Of a stretch of DNA of 37,810 nt, positions 1 through 8,463 are shown one piece after another (position 1 is the stretch's first letter; each line of letters begins with the position of its first letter). Position numbers and translations under genes: made by a program. The DNA is taken from assembly GCA_022508375.1 (NCBI GenBank), contig JAFLVJ010000010.1:1-37810 (forward strand), given 5' to 3'. The notes beneath the pieces are model-generated. The model was not told the origin of the DNA. It was given only the letters and a program-made list of their open reading frames with translations, and made no database searches. The DNA comes from Clostridiales bacterium. Lineage in GTDB: Bacteria; Bacillota; Clostridia; Christensenellales; CAG-314.

Positions 1-9
1 TTCCGATCT
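1..9. other. Probable sequencing-adapter remnant at contig edge
   Basis: The window opens with TTCCGATCT, which is identical to the last nine bases of the common Illumina TruSeq adapter. It sits exactly at the end of the sequence, where untrimmed adapter usually survives assembly. If so, genuine sequence begins at base 10. Nine bases could also match by chance. Confidence 0.6.
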
Positions 10-608
10 CACATACTGAGTGTGATACTGCGTTGGTAATTTACTCCAACGACGTAATATGTGATAACACGTGGATATGGCGGGGCGATCACAGTAAAGG
101 CGTAGCGTGGGAGGACACAACCTACATTAACGAACAGGGACATACGGTCACCGACTACGGTAACCCTGTACAAACGGGTATTTTGGTCGAAGGCGATAAC
201 GTAATTTGCTACGGATTGATGGTGGAGCATATCGAAGGTTATCAAACGTTATGGAAAGGCGAAAACGGTCTTACCGTAATGTATCAATGCGAAACGCCCT
301 ACCGTGTGCCGTCGCAGGACAAATGGATGTCGCCCGATGGCAAAAACGGCTACGCTGCTTACAAGGTGGCGGACAGCGTTAACGCTCACCGAGCCTACGG
401 CGTGGGAATATATCTCGTCAATTACAGCAACGTCAACCTCGCCTCGGCAATAGAAGTTCCATATAAATCGGGTATATCAATGGTGCATTTGGTAATTTGC
501 GACTTTACGCAAAGTTATCCTGCAACTATCACTAACGTCATCAACGACTTCGGTGGTGGCGTGGGACCAAGCTCGTTCCGCAAGCTGGTTGCGCGCTATC
601 CGATGTAA
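3..608 (+). CDS. Secreted right-handed beta-helix (GH55-like) protein, C-terminal fragment
   Basis: The frame is open from the window edge to a TAA at 606-608, so the 5' part of the gene is missing. The fragment has the signature I recall from the end of actinobacterial and clostridial beta-helix proteins, often annotated as coagulation factor 5/8 domain or adenylyl cyclase proteins and resembling GH55 glucanases. Motifs seen are CDNTWIWRGDHSKG, then GILVEGDNVICYGLMVEH, WKGENG, YAAYKVAD and a final NVINDFGG. Repeated short beta-strand patterns fit a parallel beta-helix wall. It is probably secreted, but the signal peptide lies outside the window. The neighbouring GH3, GH5 and SGNH genes support a carbohydrate-binding or carbohydrate-degrading role. 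The enzymatic activity cannot be assigned from this fragment, and the first two or three codons may be adapter-derived. Confidence 0.6.
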   Translation, partial: PISHTECDTALVIYSNDVICDNTWIWRGDHSKGVAWEDTTYINEQGHTVTDYGNPVQTGILVEGDNVICYGLMVEHIEGYQTLWKGENGLTVMYQCETPYRVPSQDKWMSPDGKNGYAAYKVADSVNAHRAYGVGIYLVNYSNVNLASAIEVPYKSGISMVHLVICDFTQSYPATITNVINDFGGGVGPSSFRKLVARYPM

Positions 609-619
609 AGAACTTTACC

Positions 620-651
620 GTCACTTTGTGACACATCCCTTTAGCAAGGGG
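620..651. repeat. Double hairpin in the intergenic region
   Basis: A perfect 5-bp stem (GTCAC-TTT-GTGAC, 620-632) is followed directly by a second stem (CCCTT-TAGC-AAGGG, 637-650). No T-tract follows, so it is not a convincing intrinsic terminator. It resembles small intergenic palindromic repeats common in clostridial genomes. The rest of 609-766 shows no clear promoter. Confidence 0.4.
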
Positions 652-766
652 AGGCGGATTACTCAAGCAAGACGGAATGGTTGTGACTGCATTTCACTTA
701 AATACGGTAACTACGGGTATTTAACCGTGGATATAAGCAAAAAACAATTTTTTTAGGAGGTAAACT

Positions 767-3700
767 ATGACAAGACAAAGGACGTCTATCAGGTATTTTC
801 TTATAGCGCTTTTGTTCGTTGTTTTTGTAGCGTCGTTGGCTCTTACCGCTTGTAAAAGCGGATACGCCATCACCTGGAAAATCGACGATCACGCAACAGT
901 TACTGTTGAAGGCGAAAAGAAACTGCCCCAAAAGGCGAAGGACGGAACAACGCTTGAATTTACAATCAAGACGGACAACGGTTACGTTGTTGACGAAGTT
1001 TTGCGCGACAACAAACCCATCAACGCAAATAGCGCGGGTAAGTATAGCATAACAATTTCGGCTGACGTAACAATCACTGTTACGACCAAGTTGGAAGTTA
1101 GCGGTATCAAGGTTGTCACCAAGCCCAGCAAGCTCACCTACAATTCGGGTGAAAGACTTGACAAGACGGGAATGGTTGTTCAAATGGAATACACCGTCGG
1201 TAACCCCCAAACAATCACCGATTACAGTATCCGTTATCAAACAAGTAACGCGTCCAGTTTCAAGATGGGCGACACCTACTTCCAAGTGTACGTTGGCGAA
1301 CATTTTTCCGAGCGCATCATGCTCAATGAACCGGTTGCAACCCTCATTACTCTTGACCTCGTAGGCGGTTCGGTAGATGATGGCTATATGGACAGTCTCA
1401 AGGCTAACACTGCCTTGAAAGACGTTACAAGGGAAAACGGCGTTGTCACCTTCAAGTACACCAGCGAGCTTACCGAAGATATTCCTCTGCCTGCAAGCGT
1501 GCAGATGAACAAGGGTGAAGTAGTTGGCGACTACGACTTCAGAAATTGGTCCTGCGCAGATGACGAAGGTAAGGGCGATGACGAAGTTCGTATTGTAAAA
1601 GACGGCGTTCTCACCAAGGAAACCGTTACCAGTGCAATCATCACAGCTAACTGGAACGCGCACCTTGCGGATATCACAGGCGTAGCATATGAAGTTGTTC
1701 AAGGCGTTCCTTATCTTGTATTGGAAGGAACATACCGTGCGGCTACTTCACTGCGCACGTATCTAACCGAAGGCAACAAAAAACTGGCTTACATGTTCGA
1801 CAACGAAATAACCGGCACTCGTGGCGAATCGTTCGAACTTCGCGCAAACATGCTTGAATTTGCAAAGAGCATCACGCTTGAAAGCGGTTTCTTCGGTTCT
1901 TGGTTGGATGTTCGCGTTGCTCAGGAAGTAAACGGTGTAATAGAACATACCGAAGCGCCTCAAGATAAAACTTTCGAAAAGTACAGCGTAAAGGACGGCG
2001 ACGAATCCTACAGCTTTGCTTTCGAAACTTGGGAAGGTTGGCGTAAAGTAGTAGTTACGGTAATCATGCCCTTCAACTACACAATGACTGTGGATAATAA
2101 CAAGGACGTGCTTTCGCTCACCTTTAACGGTCAAATTAAGGAAAACTTGGTATCCAATTACGTTGGTGCAACCGTCAAGATTGACTGGTGGATGGGCGGT
2201 TCAATTGGTCCTGTTGAATCGAAAATTGCTGCAGACGGCAGTTGGAAGATTGTATTTACCCTTTCACCTGAAAATGGCTTCAAACTCAACACCGTGGGAT
2301 ACGCTCACATCAAGATTGTCACAGATAACGGCGACGTTTTGTACAAAGACGGCGATCCCAACAAGGACGGAGATTTGCTTGCAAGCGGAATGAGCAACAG
2401 AGACGAACTGGAACAAATTGCCGTTCCCAACGGTGAAATAGTCGGCAACGGCAACACCACGATGGAAGCCCTTATGGTTTCCAACGAGGAGGGAACAATC
2501 GTTTACTATCCCGGTATTGCATGGTGGAATGCAGTCGTTATATACGGTCACAATCCTAAGGCTCCCGAATTTAAAGCAAGCGGTGACGTTGCACTCAAGG
2601 TTGATAACATGGATAAACCCACTAAGGTTTATTACGTTGTAAAGCTTACCGTTACCAAAAATGCAGAATACGTATATGATATCGTATTCGGTAACGTTGA
2701 CGGAACGGAAGACGTATTTGCTATCGACAGAGAAATGTCCAAGGTTAACGGCAACGTTTACACACTTTACTTCGACGTAACCGAGTACAGCGGAAGTCAA
2801 CTGTGGTCTAACCTGTATCTGACAAGAGAAACCGCCGACGGCGAAAAAGCGTATGACAAACTTACTGAAATCAAAAACGACACCAACAGTTCGGACGGAC
2901 TGTACGCAATAGTTAACGGTATCAAGTACTATATCAAGGGCGAATACAACAGTCCGTGCTTGTTCATCGGCACACCCGAAGATGGCGAAACCAATCCTCC
3001 CGAGGTTAACCCCGACGTTGTAGAAAAGCAAATTACAGTTGACGGCACATTCTTCGATCTCGTTGCCGAAGACGGCAAGGCGTACGTTGTTGTCAAAATT
3101 ACGGCAGTAGGCTTTAAGGATGCAGACGAAATCAAGGAAACCATCATGTACGGCGACATTGCTGATGACTTCCAATGGACGACTGAATGCTTCAAGGTTG
3201 AAGTGGTTGACGGCGGCTACAAGCTTTGGTTTGATATCACCGCTATGGAAATGGGTACCGACGGCAAATTGTGGTCGGGACTATATATCGGTGCAAAACA
3301 AACCGAAGTTAAGGTTACTCCTAGCCTTGCTCACGGCAAAACAATCACTGTTGGAAATGTAATTTACACAGTAGAGTGCACATCTAGTACTTGGAATATC
3401 CCTTGCATAATAACTAAGGAAGTAGGCACTCCCGATTATACCGTTAGCGACGTTGACCTTGTAGAGGACAACGGAACAGTTTACCTTGTAATCAGCGGAA
3501 CATACACCGAAGGTGGCAATGCTGACAAACTCGAGGCCGCTCTTGAAGCTGTTGCATTCACATTGACGCACAACGAGCAGGCTGGCGGACAAGGCGGCTG
3601 GGGCGTTGTAAGCAACTTTACAAGAGTTGTAACGGTTGATGACGCTGAAAGCACTTGGACACTCAAGATTAGCCTTATGGACCTTGAAATGTCCGCTTAT

Positions 3701-4693
3701 ATGGCTAAATTCCAGGGCACCGACCTCAAAAACGCCAATGCAACCGACGGCAAGAACTTCACGGTGGGCGATACGTTATATACCCTTGTTAACAAGTTCG
3801 GTAGCGGCGAAGGCTCTGAGTTCTGGGGCTGCATAGGTATTCGCGTTGAGGACGCAGATGCTCCCAACTTTGCTAAACTCACGATAGTTAACGCAACTCT
3901 CGAGGCTACGCAAGATAAGGTTTACTTCGTTATTAGCGGTTCATACACTGATATTGAAGACGATATCGTTGACAGAGTCCTCAACAAGGTTTACTTCGAT
4001 CTTCAAAAGCGTGGCGACGACTGGGCTCGTTACACCGACTTTGAAAGAACCGTCAACTATGACTCTTCCGAAAAGACATGGACAGTTAAGTTGGACGTAA
4101 CACAACTTCCCGCTCATGGCAATCCTTACACAGGTCACGTTGCCTCTCCTGCCGGTGATTTAAAGCTTGACGCTGAACATGCTATTGACGGACACAGCGT
4201 TACGTTGGGTACGTTAACTTTCACCATCGTCAACAAACCCGGTTCGACCAATGAAGCGGAAAACTGGGGTTGCGTAAGCCTCAAGGTTGAAAATTCTACT
4301 GCGAAGACATTGACCTACACAGGTGCAACTCTTGAAAAGCAAGAAGACAACGTATATCTTGTTCTTACGGCTGACTTCGCTAACTACACCGAAGATGAAC
4401 TCAAGACCATCACATACTACGAAGGTAATGCTACCACCGGTGAAGTGAAAAATGGTATGACTCTCACTGTAGAAAAGGTTGAAGTAACAGGTACATCTGT
4501 TAAACTTTACTTCAACTTTACCGAAGTTGCAGCAAACGGCGAATGGTGGTGGGGACACTGGACCATCGGCGGAGTCAATAAGGGTGACGTAAAGTGTACT
4601 GTTGCCGAAAACGAAATCGTTGAAAACGGCAGAAAATACGTTATCAAAAACAACGAGTGGGGTAACATGTACGTGGTTGTAACAGCAGCCTAA
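767..4693 (+). CDS. Large repeat-containing surface lipoprotein (1308 aa)
   Basis: The start is set by AGGAGG at 755-760, six bases before the ATG. The N-terminus is a lipoprotein signal peptide with lipobox LTAC (lipidated Cys29). Residues about 30-110 look like a beta-rich domain. Residues about 112-190 resemble a bacterial Ig-like (Big_3 type) domain, with KPSKLTYNSGERLD. From about residue 300 to the end I count seven divergent modules of 125-160 residues, starting near 302, 438, 598, 752, 889, 1034 and 1181. Several open with a pattern like [N/D]xVYLVISGxY and close with LYxxVNK...WGCIGIRVE. Later copies are the most alike (VYLVISGTYTE, VYFVISGSYTD, VYLVLTADFAN). No catalytic motif is visible. 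Surface attachment with a binding or scaffolding role, possibly for polysaccharide given the GH neighbours, is inference. A strong terminator follows. Confidence 0.75.
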   Translation: MTRQRTSIRYFLIALLFVVFVASLALTACKSGYAITWKIDDHATVTVEGEKKLPQKAKDGTTLEFTIKTDNGYVVDEVLRDNKPINANSAGKYSITISADVTITVTTKLEVSGIKVVTKPSKLTYNSGERLDKTGMVVQMEYTVGNPQTITDYSIRYQTSNASSFKMGDTYFQVYVGEHFSERIMLNEPVATLITLDLVGGSVDDGYMDSLKANTALKDVTRENGVVTFKYTSELTEDIPLPASVQMNKGEVVGDYDFRNWSCADDEGKGDDEVRIVKDGVLTKETVTSAIITANWNAHLADITGVAYEVVQGVPYLVLEGTYRAATSLRTYLTEGNKKLAYMFDNEITGTRGESFELRANMLEFAKSITLESGFFGSWLDVRVAQEVNGVIEHTEAPQDKTFEKYSVKDGDESYSFAFETWEGWRKVVVTVIMPFNYTMTVDNNKDVLSLTFNGQIKENLVSNYVGATVKIDWWMGGSIGPVESKIAADGSWKIVFTLSPENGFKLNTVGYAHIKIVTDNGDVLYKDGDPNKDGDLLASGMSNRDELEQIAVPNGEIVGNGNTTMEALMVSNEEGTIVYYPGIAWWNAVVIYGHNPKAPEFKASGDVALKVDNMDKPTKVYYVVKLTVTKNAEYVYDIVFGNVDGTEDVFAIDREMSKVNGNVYTLYFDVTEYSGSQLWSNLYLTRETADGEKAYDKLTEIKNDTNSSDGLYAIVNGIKYYIKGEYNSPCLFIGTPEDGETNPPEVNPDVVEKQITVDGTFFDLVAEDGKAYVVVKITAVGFKDADEIKETIMYGDIADDFQWTTECFKVEVVDGGYKLWFDITAMEMGTDGKLWSGLYIGAKQTEVKVTPSLAHGKTITVGNVIYTVECTSSTWNIPCIITKEVGTPDYTVSDVDLVEDNGTVYLVISGTYTEGGNADKLEAALEAVAFTLTHNEQAGGQGGWGVVSNFTRVVTVDDAESTWTLKISLMDLEMSAYMAKFQGTDLKNANATDGKNFTVGDTLYTLVNKFGSGEGSEFWGCIGIRVEDADAPNFAKLTIVNATLEATQDKVYFVISGSYTDIEDDIVDRVLNKVYFDLQKRGDDWARYTDFERTVNYDSSEKTWTVKLDVTQLPAHGNPYTGHVASPAGDLKLDAEHAIDGHSVTLGTLTFTIVNKPGSTNEAENWGCVSLKVENSTAKTLTYTGATLEKQEDNVYLVLTADFANYTEDELKTITYYEGNATTGEVKNGMTLTVEKVEVTGTSVKLYFNFTEVAANGEWWWGHWTIGGVNKGDVKCTVAENEIVENGRKYVIKNNEWGNMYVVVTAA

Positions 4694-4731
4694 TGTACAA
4701 CACATCTTGCTTTAAGCAATAACACAAATTG

Positions 4732-4758
4732 CCACGCACGAAAGTGCGTGGTTTTTTT
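4732..4758 (+). terminator. Intrinsic terminator of the 1308-aa lipoprotein gene
   Basis: A perfect 8-bp stem (CCACGCAC / GTGCGTGG, loop GAAA) is followed by seven T residues. Confidence 0.9.
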
Positions 4759-4763
4759 GTTGC

Positions 4764-4799
4764 AAAAAGAACCGCGTAGGGAAAACCCACGCGGTTCTT
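4764..4799 (-). terminator. Intrinsic terminator of the GH3 gene (minus strand)
   Basis: An 11-bp perfect outer stem (4767-4777 with 4789-4799) is extended by GGG/CCC across a one-base bulge, with an AAAA loop. Read on the minus strand it is followed by five T residues. It lies just beyond the stop of the convergent GH3 gene. The remaining bases to 4897 hold only a short AACGTTT/AAACGTT palindrome (4829-4845). Confidence 0.8.
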
Positions 4800-4897
4800 G
4801 TGTAATTTAACAACTATTTAATTATAATAACGTTTAACAAACGTTGTATCAACTGTTAAATGACTTTGGTTGACCAATTTGATGTTACTTTCAACCG

Positions 4898-7800
4898 TTA
4901 TTGTTGATTGTTCGTTGTGTTTTCGGGTTCGTTTGGCGTTTCGTTGTCGGTTGCGGGCTTTTTCTTGCGAAGTACCTTGTACATCCAATAGCCACATCCG
5001 CCAAGAGCAACGAGGTCAATTACTATCACAACGGGGATATACCAGCGGAACTTGAGCTCCAGCGGTGCAGTGTGGATTGGAACACCGTCAACTTCTCCGT
5101 TTGCAATTCTTTCGTTGTAGTCAGCCTGAGTTGCAAGCGCGTTTGCCCACATGAATATGATGTTCTTGCTAGCGCGTCTCAAGGATGCCTTGAAAGCGTT
5201 GGAGTTGGTATTGTATTTGTAGCTACCGTTGTTGCTTGCGCCGTCCATCCAGATATCTCCGCCTGCGCGTACCATATTGTCGCCTATCATGAAGTCGTGG
5301 TTGTCTGCGTAGTCGGTCAGGATTGCTCCCTTAAATCCCCATTCGTTGCGAACCAGTTCGGTAAGTAACGCTTCGCTACCGCCCGTCCACACGGCTCCTA
5401 TACGTCCGTAGGATGTCATTATACCGCTTGCTCCGCCTTCCTTGATGCAGATTTCGAAGGGTTTAACGTACGTTTCACGTAGCGCTTGCTCTGTTAGCCA
5501 TACGTACATTCCGTCGCGGTTGCTTTCACTTTCGTACAGGCACAGGTGCTTGAGGTAACAGAACACGCCGCCGTTTTTAGCAGCTTGTACGGTGCGGGCG
5601 CTCATCACGCCGGATAGCAACGCGTCTTCGCTGTAGTACTCGTAGTTTCTTCCGCCAAATGGTGAGCGGTGCAAATTGATTGCGGGGCCGTACCAACCGT
5701 TTATACCGAGATGTGCGCACTCGCTTGCTACGCTAAGACCCATACTGTAAGCAAGTTGTTCGTTCCAGGTTTGTGCCAGTACAATGGAGCTGAAGCCTGT
5801 TGTACCGTTGGATTGCGAGTAGAAGCTACCAACCTGGTTGGGACCGTCAACGTCAAGGGTCTTGGGCTTTCCGATACTGCTTAGCGCACCGGTTTGCGTG
5901 TAGCCGTGCAATGTGATGTTTTGCATTTCGTTGAGCGTCAGGCTGTCCAGTACGGGATCCCATATCTCATCGTTATCGAAGTTGTTCGGGTCTCCCAGTA
6001 TCTTACCCAAGGCGCTGATTTCGCCGTTTTCGAACACGTTCACACCGTTGTTGGCGCCCATTGTAATTTCTGGCGAATCATGCTTTTCATCCCAATCTTT
6101 TGCCAGGTCGCTCTTGTAGGTGTTGTACTTGGATATAACGTCCGTTATGTCGCGGTTTGCTTTTTGAGCGTAGGGGAAGGTTCCAACGAAGTCGCTGCGC
6201 GTCATGTAGGTGATAGCAGCGGTGTTGTCGCTATTGCCGTCTATTGCAATGCCGTCAGTGACGTTGGTACCTGTAAATAGGTTCTTTATTTCGTTGCCGG
6301 TGTTGCTGTCTTCTTCAATTTGAATATCGTTTTGTATGCGTAAATTGATGGTTGCTTTGTCGCCAACCTTGTCCGTTGCTACGGTGTGCGCGTCGGTGCG
6401 AAGGGTTAAGGCGTATGTGCCTTTTTCGATTTCGTAACCCTTGAAGCCGTTGTCGTTAGCGTCGTAGCAGTCGTAGGACTTGAGGTCTTCCACCTTGAAC
6501 TTCAATATGATTATTTCGAAGTCGCCCGGTTTAAGTACCTGTTGCGTCTTGCCGAATGCCGCAAGGTTTACGCTTGACTTTTCGATATCGCTTTCGTCGA
6601 GAGCGCCGTAGTACAGTTCAACAACTTCCTGTCCGGGATAGTCGCCAACGTTTGTAACCTTTACTTGGATTTCTATTTCGTCCTTTTCCGTTACTACCGC
6701 GTTGTTAAGGTGCGATACGTAACTTACTTCCCAGTCGAACTTAGTGTAGCTCATTCCGTAACCGAACGGGTACTGAACTACCTGCTCGTAACCTTCAACG
6801 CCCCATTGTTGTTTGGCTTTTGCAGTATTCCAAAAACCTTCCGCGTCCGCCGTCTCGTACCACTTGTAACCTACGTATATTCCTTCGATGTAGTCGGTGT
6901 AGGCTACGCCGCTGTACTTGACGTCACTGCTTCCGTTGGTGTGGTTGTGGTTGGTGGGGTACAAGGTGCTTTTGCCCATTGTGTTTTGGTAAAAGTTGGT
7001 GGTGTCCGATCCGCTGCTGCCTACCTTTATTCCCGAGCCGGTATTGGCGTATGTGGAGGAGGTGCTTAGGTCGTACGCGTATGTGTCCGCCGTCTTGCCG
7101 GAGGGTGTAAGTTCACCGTAAAGCATCTTGGGGATAGCAAGCGCGCCTGCCGAACCGGTTGTAGCCACGATCATGCACGAGTCAATACCGGGTATTGTTT
7201 CGAGGAAGCCAAGTTCCATTACGCTTGTGGAGTTGATGAGCACGATGACGTTTTCGTAGTTAGCGCCAACGTATGTCAACAGCGCTTCTTCTTCGGTGGA
7301 GATTTCAAGGTAAGTTCTGTCGTTGTCCGTCTTGTCGATAGCGGAGGACGATGTCGATTTTGCCGTCTTTTTGTATTGAACTTTCGGTGAGTCGTTACTT
7401 TCGCCCGAAGTTCTACCTATTACTACAATTGCCGTATCGGAAAACGCCTTAGCTTGTTCGAGCAAACTGTCGGAGTATTCTTCCATAGCCGGTTCGTACA
7501 GTCTGCTAAATTCGTAGTTGAAGCTGTGCAACGTACCGTCACTGTTAGCGGCGTTGTACGGAGAAGCCTTGTAACGTCTGCTTTGAAAGTTACGGTACAT
7601 GTTGATAAGGTCTTTGTTGTAACCTACGCCGTACTTTTCAAGCGAACCCAGCAAGTCCCACAGATGGGTATATCCGGCTCTTTCGTCCAAAAATCCGCGA
7701 ACTTGTCCCGAACCCGAACCGCTAAATACCCAGTCAATTGCCGCCCAACCGAATACGTTTACCTGACTTGTGGAAGTCTTGGTAAGCGGTAAGGTGTCGT

Positions 7801-8038
7801 TGTTGTTTTGAACGAGCACAGTACCCTCATACTGTATCTGTTCGACCAGTTCGGCGCCTGCTTGACGGCCTGCGCTGGAGTCCGAGCCTGTCTTGTAGCC
7901 GACTGCGAACTTGTCAATCATATCGTGCAACATGCCAACGGCAATGTTGAACGCCAACACGATGATAAGTATCACTGCCGATACCGAAAAGCATATGATT
8001 TGTGATACTTTTTTGCCTTTGGATACTTTTTGACTCAT
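4898..8038 (-). CDS. Domain-permuted GH3 glycosidase, membrane-anchored at both ends (1046 aa)
   Basis: GH3 beta-glucosidase/exoglycosidase family with domains in reversed order. A membrane helix at residues about 13-37 is followed by the GH3 alpha/beta sandwich domain (about 60-340), a fibronectin-III-like domain (about 440-550, TNVGDYPGQEVVELYYG) and last the TIM barrel (about 690-990). The barrel carries DGPNQVG, GINGWYGPAINLHRSPFGGRN, the K830-H831 pair and ILTDYAD, whose D909 is the likely nucleophile. A second helix (about 1007-1030) and a KKK-rich tail close the protein, so both termini should be cytoplasmic with the enzyme outside. Permuted GH3 enzymes are known, for example from Ruminococcus albus and Butyrivibrio fibrisolvens. 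GGAGG at 8051-8055 precedes the start by 12 bases. It has its own consensus promoter and an operator-like palindrome. The substrate is probably beta-glucosides, but that is inferred. Confidence 0.88.
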   Translation of the reverse strand: MSQKVSKGKKVSQIICFSVSAVILIIVLAFNIAVGMLHDMIDKFAVGYKTGSDSSAGRQAGAELVEQIQYEGTVLVQNNNDTLPLTKTSTSQVNVFGWAAIDWVFSGSGSGQVRGFLDERAGYTHLWDLLGSLEKYGVGYNKDLINMYRNFQSRRYKASPYNAANSDGTLHSFNYEFSRLYEPAMEEYSDSLLEQAKAFSDTAIVVIGRTSGESNDSPKVQYKKTAKSTSSSAIDKTDNDRTYLEISTEEEALLTYVGANYENVIVLINSTSVMELGFLETIPGIDSCMIVATTGSAGALAIPKMLYGELTPSGKTADTYAYDLSTSSTYANTGSGIKVGSSGSDTTNFYQNTMGKSTLYPTNHNHTNGSSDVKYSGVAYTDYIEGIYVGYKWYETADAEGFWNTAKAKQQWGVEGYEQVVQYPFGYGMSYTKFDWEVSYVSHLNNAVVTEKDEIEIQVKVTNVGDYPGQEVVELYYGALDESDIEKSSVNLAAFGKTQQVLKPGDFEIIILKFKVEDLKSYDCYDANDNGFKGYEIEKGTYALTLRTDAHTVATDKVGDKATINLRIQNDIQIEEDSNTGNEIKNLFTGTNVTDGIAIDGNSDNTAAITYMTRSDFVGTFPYAQKANRDITDVISKYNTYKSDLAKDWDEKHDSPEITMGANNGVNVFENGEISALGKILGDPNNFDNDEIWDPVLDSLTLNEMQNITLHGYTQTGALSSIGKPKTLDVDGPNQVGSFYSQSNGTTGFSSIVLAQTWNEQLAYSMGLSVASECAHLGINGWYGPAINLHRSPFGGRNYEYYSEDALLSGVMSARTVQAAKNGGVFCYLKHLCLYESESNRDGMYVWLTEQALRETYVKPFEICIKEGGASGIMTSYGRIGAVWTGGSEALLTELVRNEWGFKGAILTDYADNHDFMIGDNMVRAGGDIWMDGASNNGSYKYNTNSNAFKASLRRASKNIIFMWANALATQADYNERIANGEVDGVPIHTAPLELKFRWYIPVVIVIDLVALGGCGYWMYKVLRKKKPATDNETPNEPENTTNNQQ

Positions 8039-8067
8039 GTAGTTTGTTTACCTCCATTTTAATATCG

Positions 8068-8089
8068 TATGCGTACGCGCGCACGCATA
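8068..8089. promoter_or_regulatory. 22-bp operator-like palindrome in the GH3 leader
   Basis: TATGCGT-A-CGCGCG-C-ACGCATA is symmetric except for one mismatched pair and is centred on CG. It lies immediately downstream of the predicted GH3 transcription start (near 8092) and upstream of the ribosome binding site. That position suits a repressor. The central CG and GC-rich core recall LacI/GalR-family operators; this assignment is inference. Confidence 0.55.
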
Positions 8090-8098
8090 TATGTAGAT

Positions 8099-8127
8099 AT
8101 TATATATCGGTATATATATAATGTCAA
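8099..8127 (-). promoter_or_regulatory. Sigma-A promoter of the GH3 gene
   Basis: On the minus strand, TTGACA (complement of 8122-8127) and TATAAT (complement of 8099-8104) are separated by exactly 17 bases. Both hexamers match the consensus perfectly. The predicted start is near 8092, which gives a leader of about 54 nt. Confidence 0.9.
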
Positions 8128-8142
8128 TACTCAATTTTGTAT

Positions 8143-8404
8143 CCGACCAGTCGTGCGTTGACTTGGTTGACGCGGCTTTACGCCTTGCAACCTTGCGCTT
8201 GCGCGAGCTAACGCTTCAACGCAGTCGGACTAACAAGGAAGCTTGTGAAGCACAAGCTTCATCTTTGTGACTGCAGGGGGAGAAGTCGCATATCTCCCCT
8301 CTGCACCCCCTCTCGCAAGGACGCAAATGCTCGGTACACGCCCGAACTTTGCGAGCGATAATTTAAACTTCCGACTAGTCGTGCGTTGGCTTGGTTGATG
8401 GGGC
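8143..8404. repeat. Direct repeats flanking a hairpin-rich non-coding stretch
   Basis: The 425-base gap between the divergent GH3 and GH5 genes contains two copies of a 34-base sequence, 8143-8176 and 8371-8404, identical at 30 of 34 positions and starting CCGAC[C/T]AGTCGTGCGTTG. Between them are a perfect 10-bp hairpin (GAAGCTTGTG / CACAAGCTTC, 8238-8260) and a second imperfect stem (8272-8305) pairing TGCAGGGGGAGA with TCTCCCCTCTGCA. I see no coding frame here. It may be an intergenic repeat or a MITE-like relic. Confidence 0.6.
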
Positions 8405-8427
8405 GAGTTGCGTTTTTTACTTCGGTA

Positions 8428-8457
8428 TTGACTTGATATGCTGTAATAAGGTATAAT
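8428..8457 (+). promoter_or_regulatory. Promoter of the GH5 gene, placed for a leaderless transcript
   Basis: TTGACT (8428-8433), an 18-base spacer and TATAAT (8452-8457). The ATG at 8464 follows after six bases, where transcription would normally start. Confidence 0.75.
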
Positions 8458-8463
8458 GATATT

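Noticed and set aside
698-3175. Long minus-strand open frames (334 and 303 codons) opposite the 1308-aa lipoprotein gene
   Set aside because: They lack ribosome binding sites and protein-family features and mirror the codon pattern of the strong plus-strand gene.
4829-4845. AACGTTT-AAC-AAACGTT palindrome as a further terminator or operator
   Set aside because: It is AT-rich, has no T-run, and lies between two better terminators and the GH3 stop.
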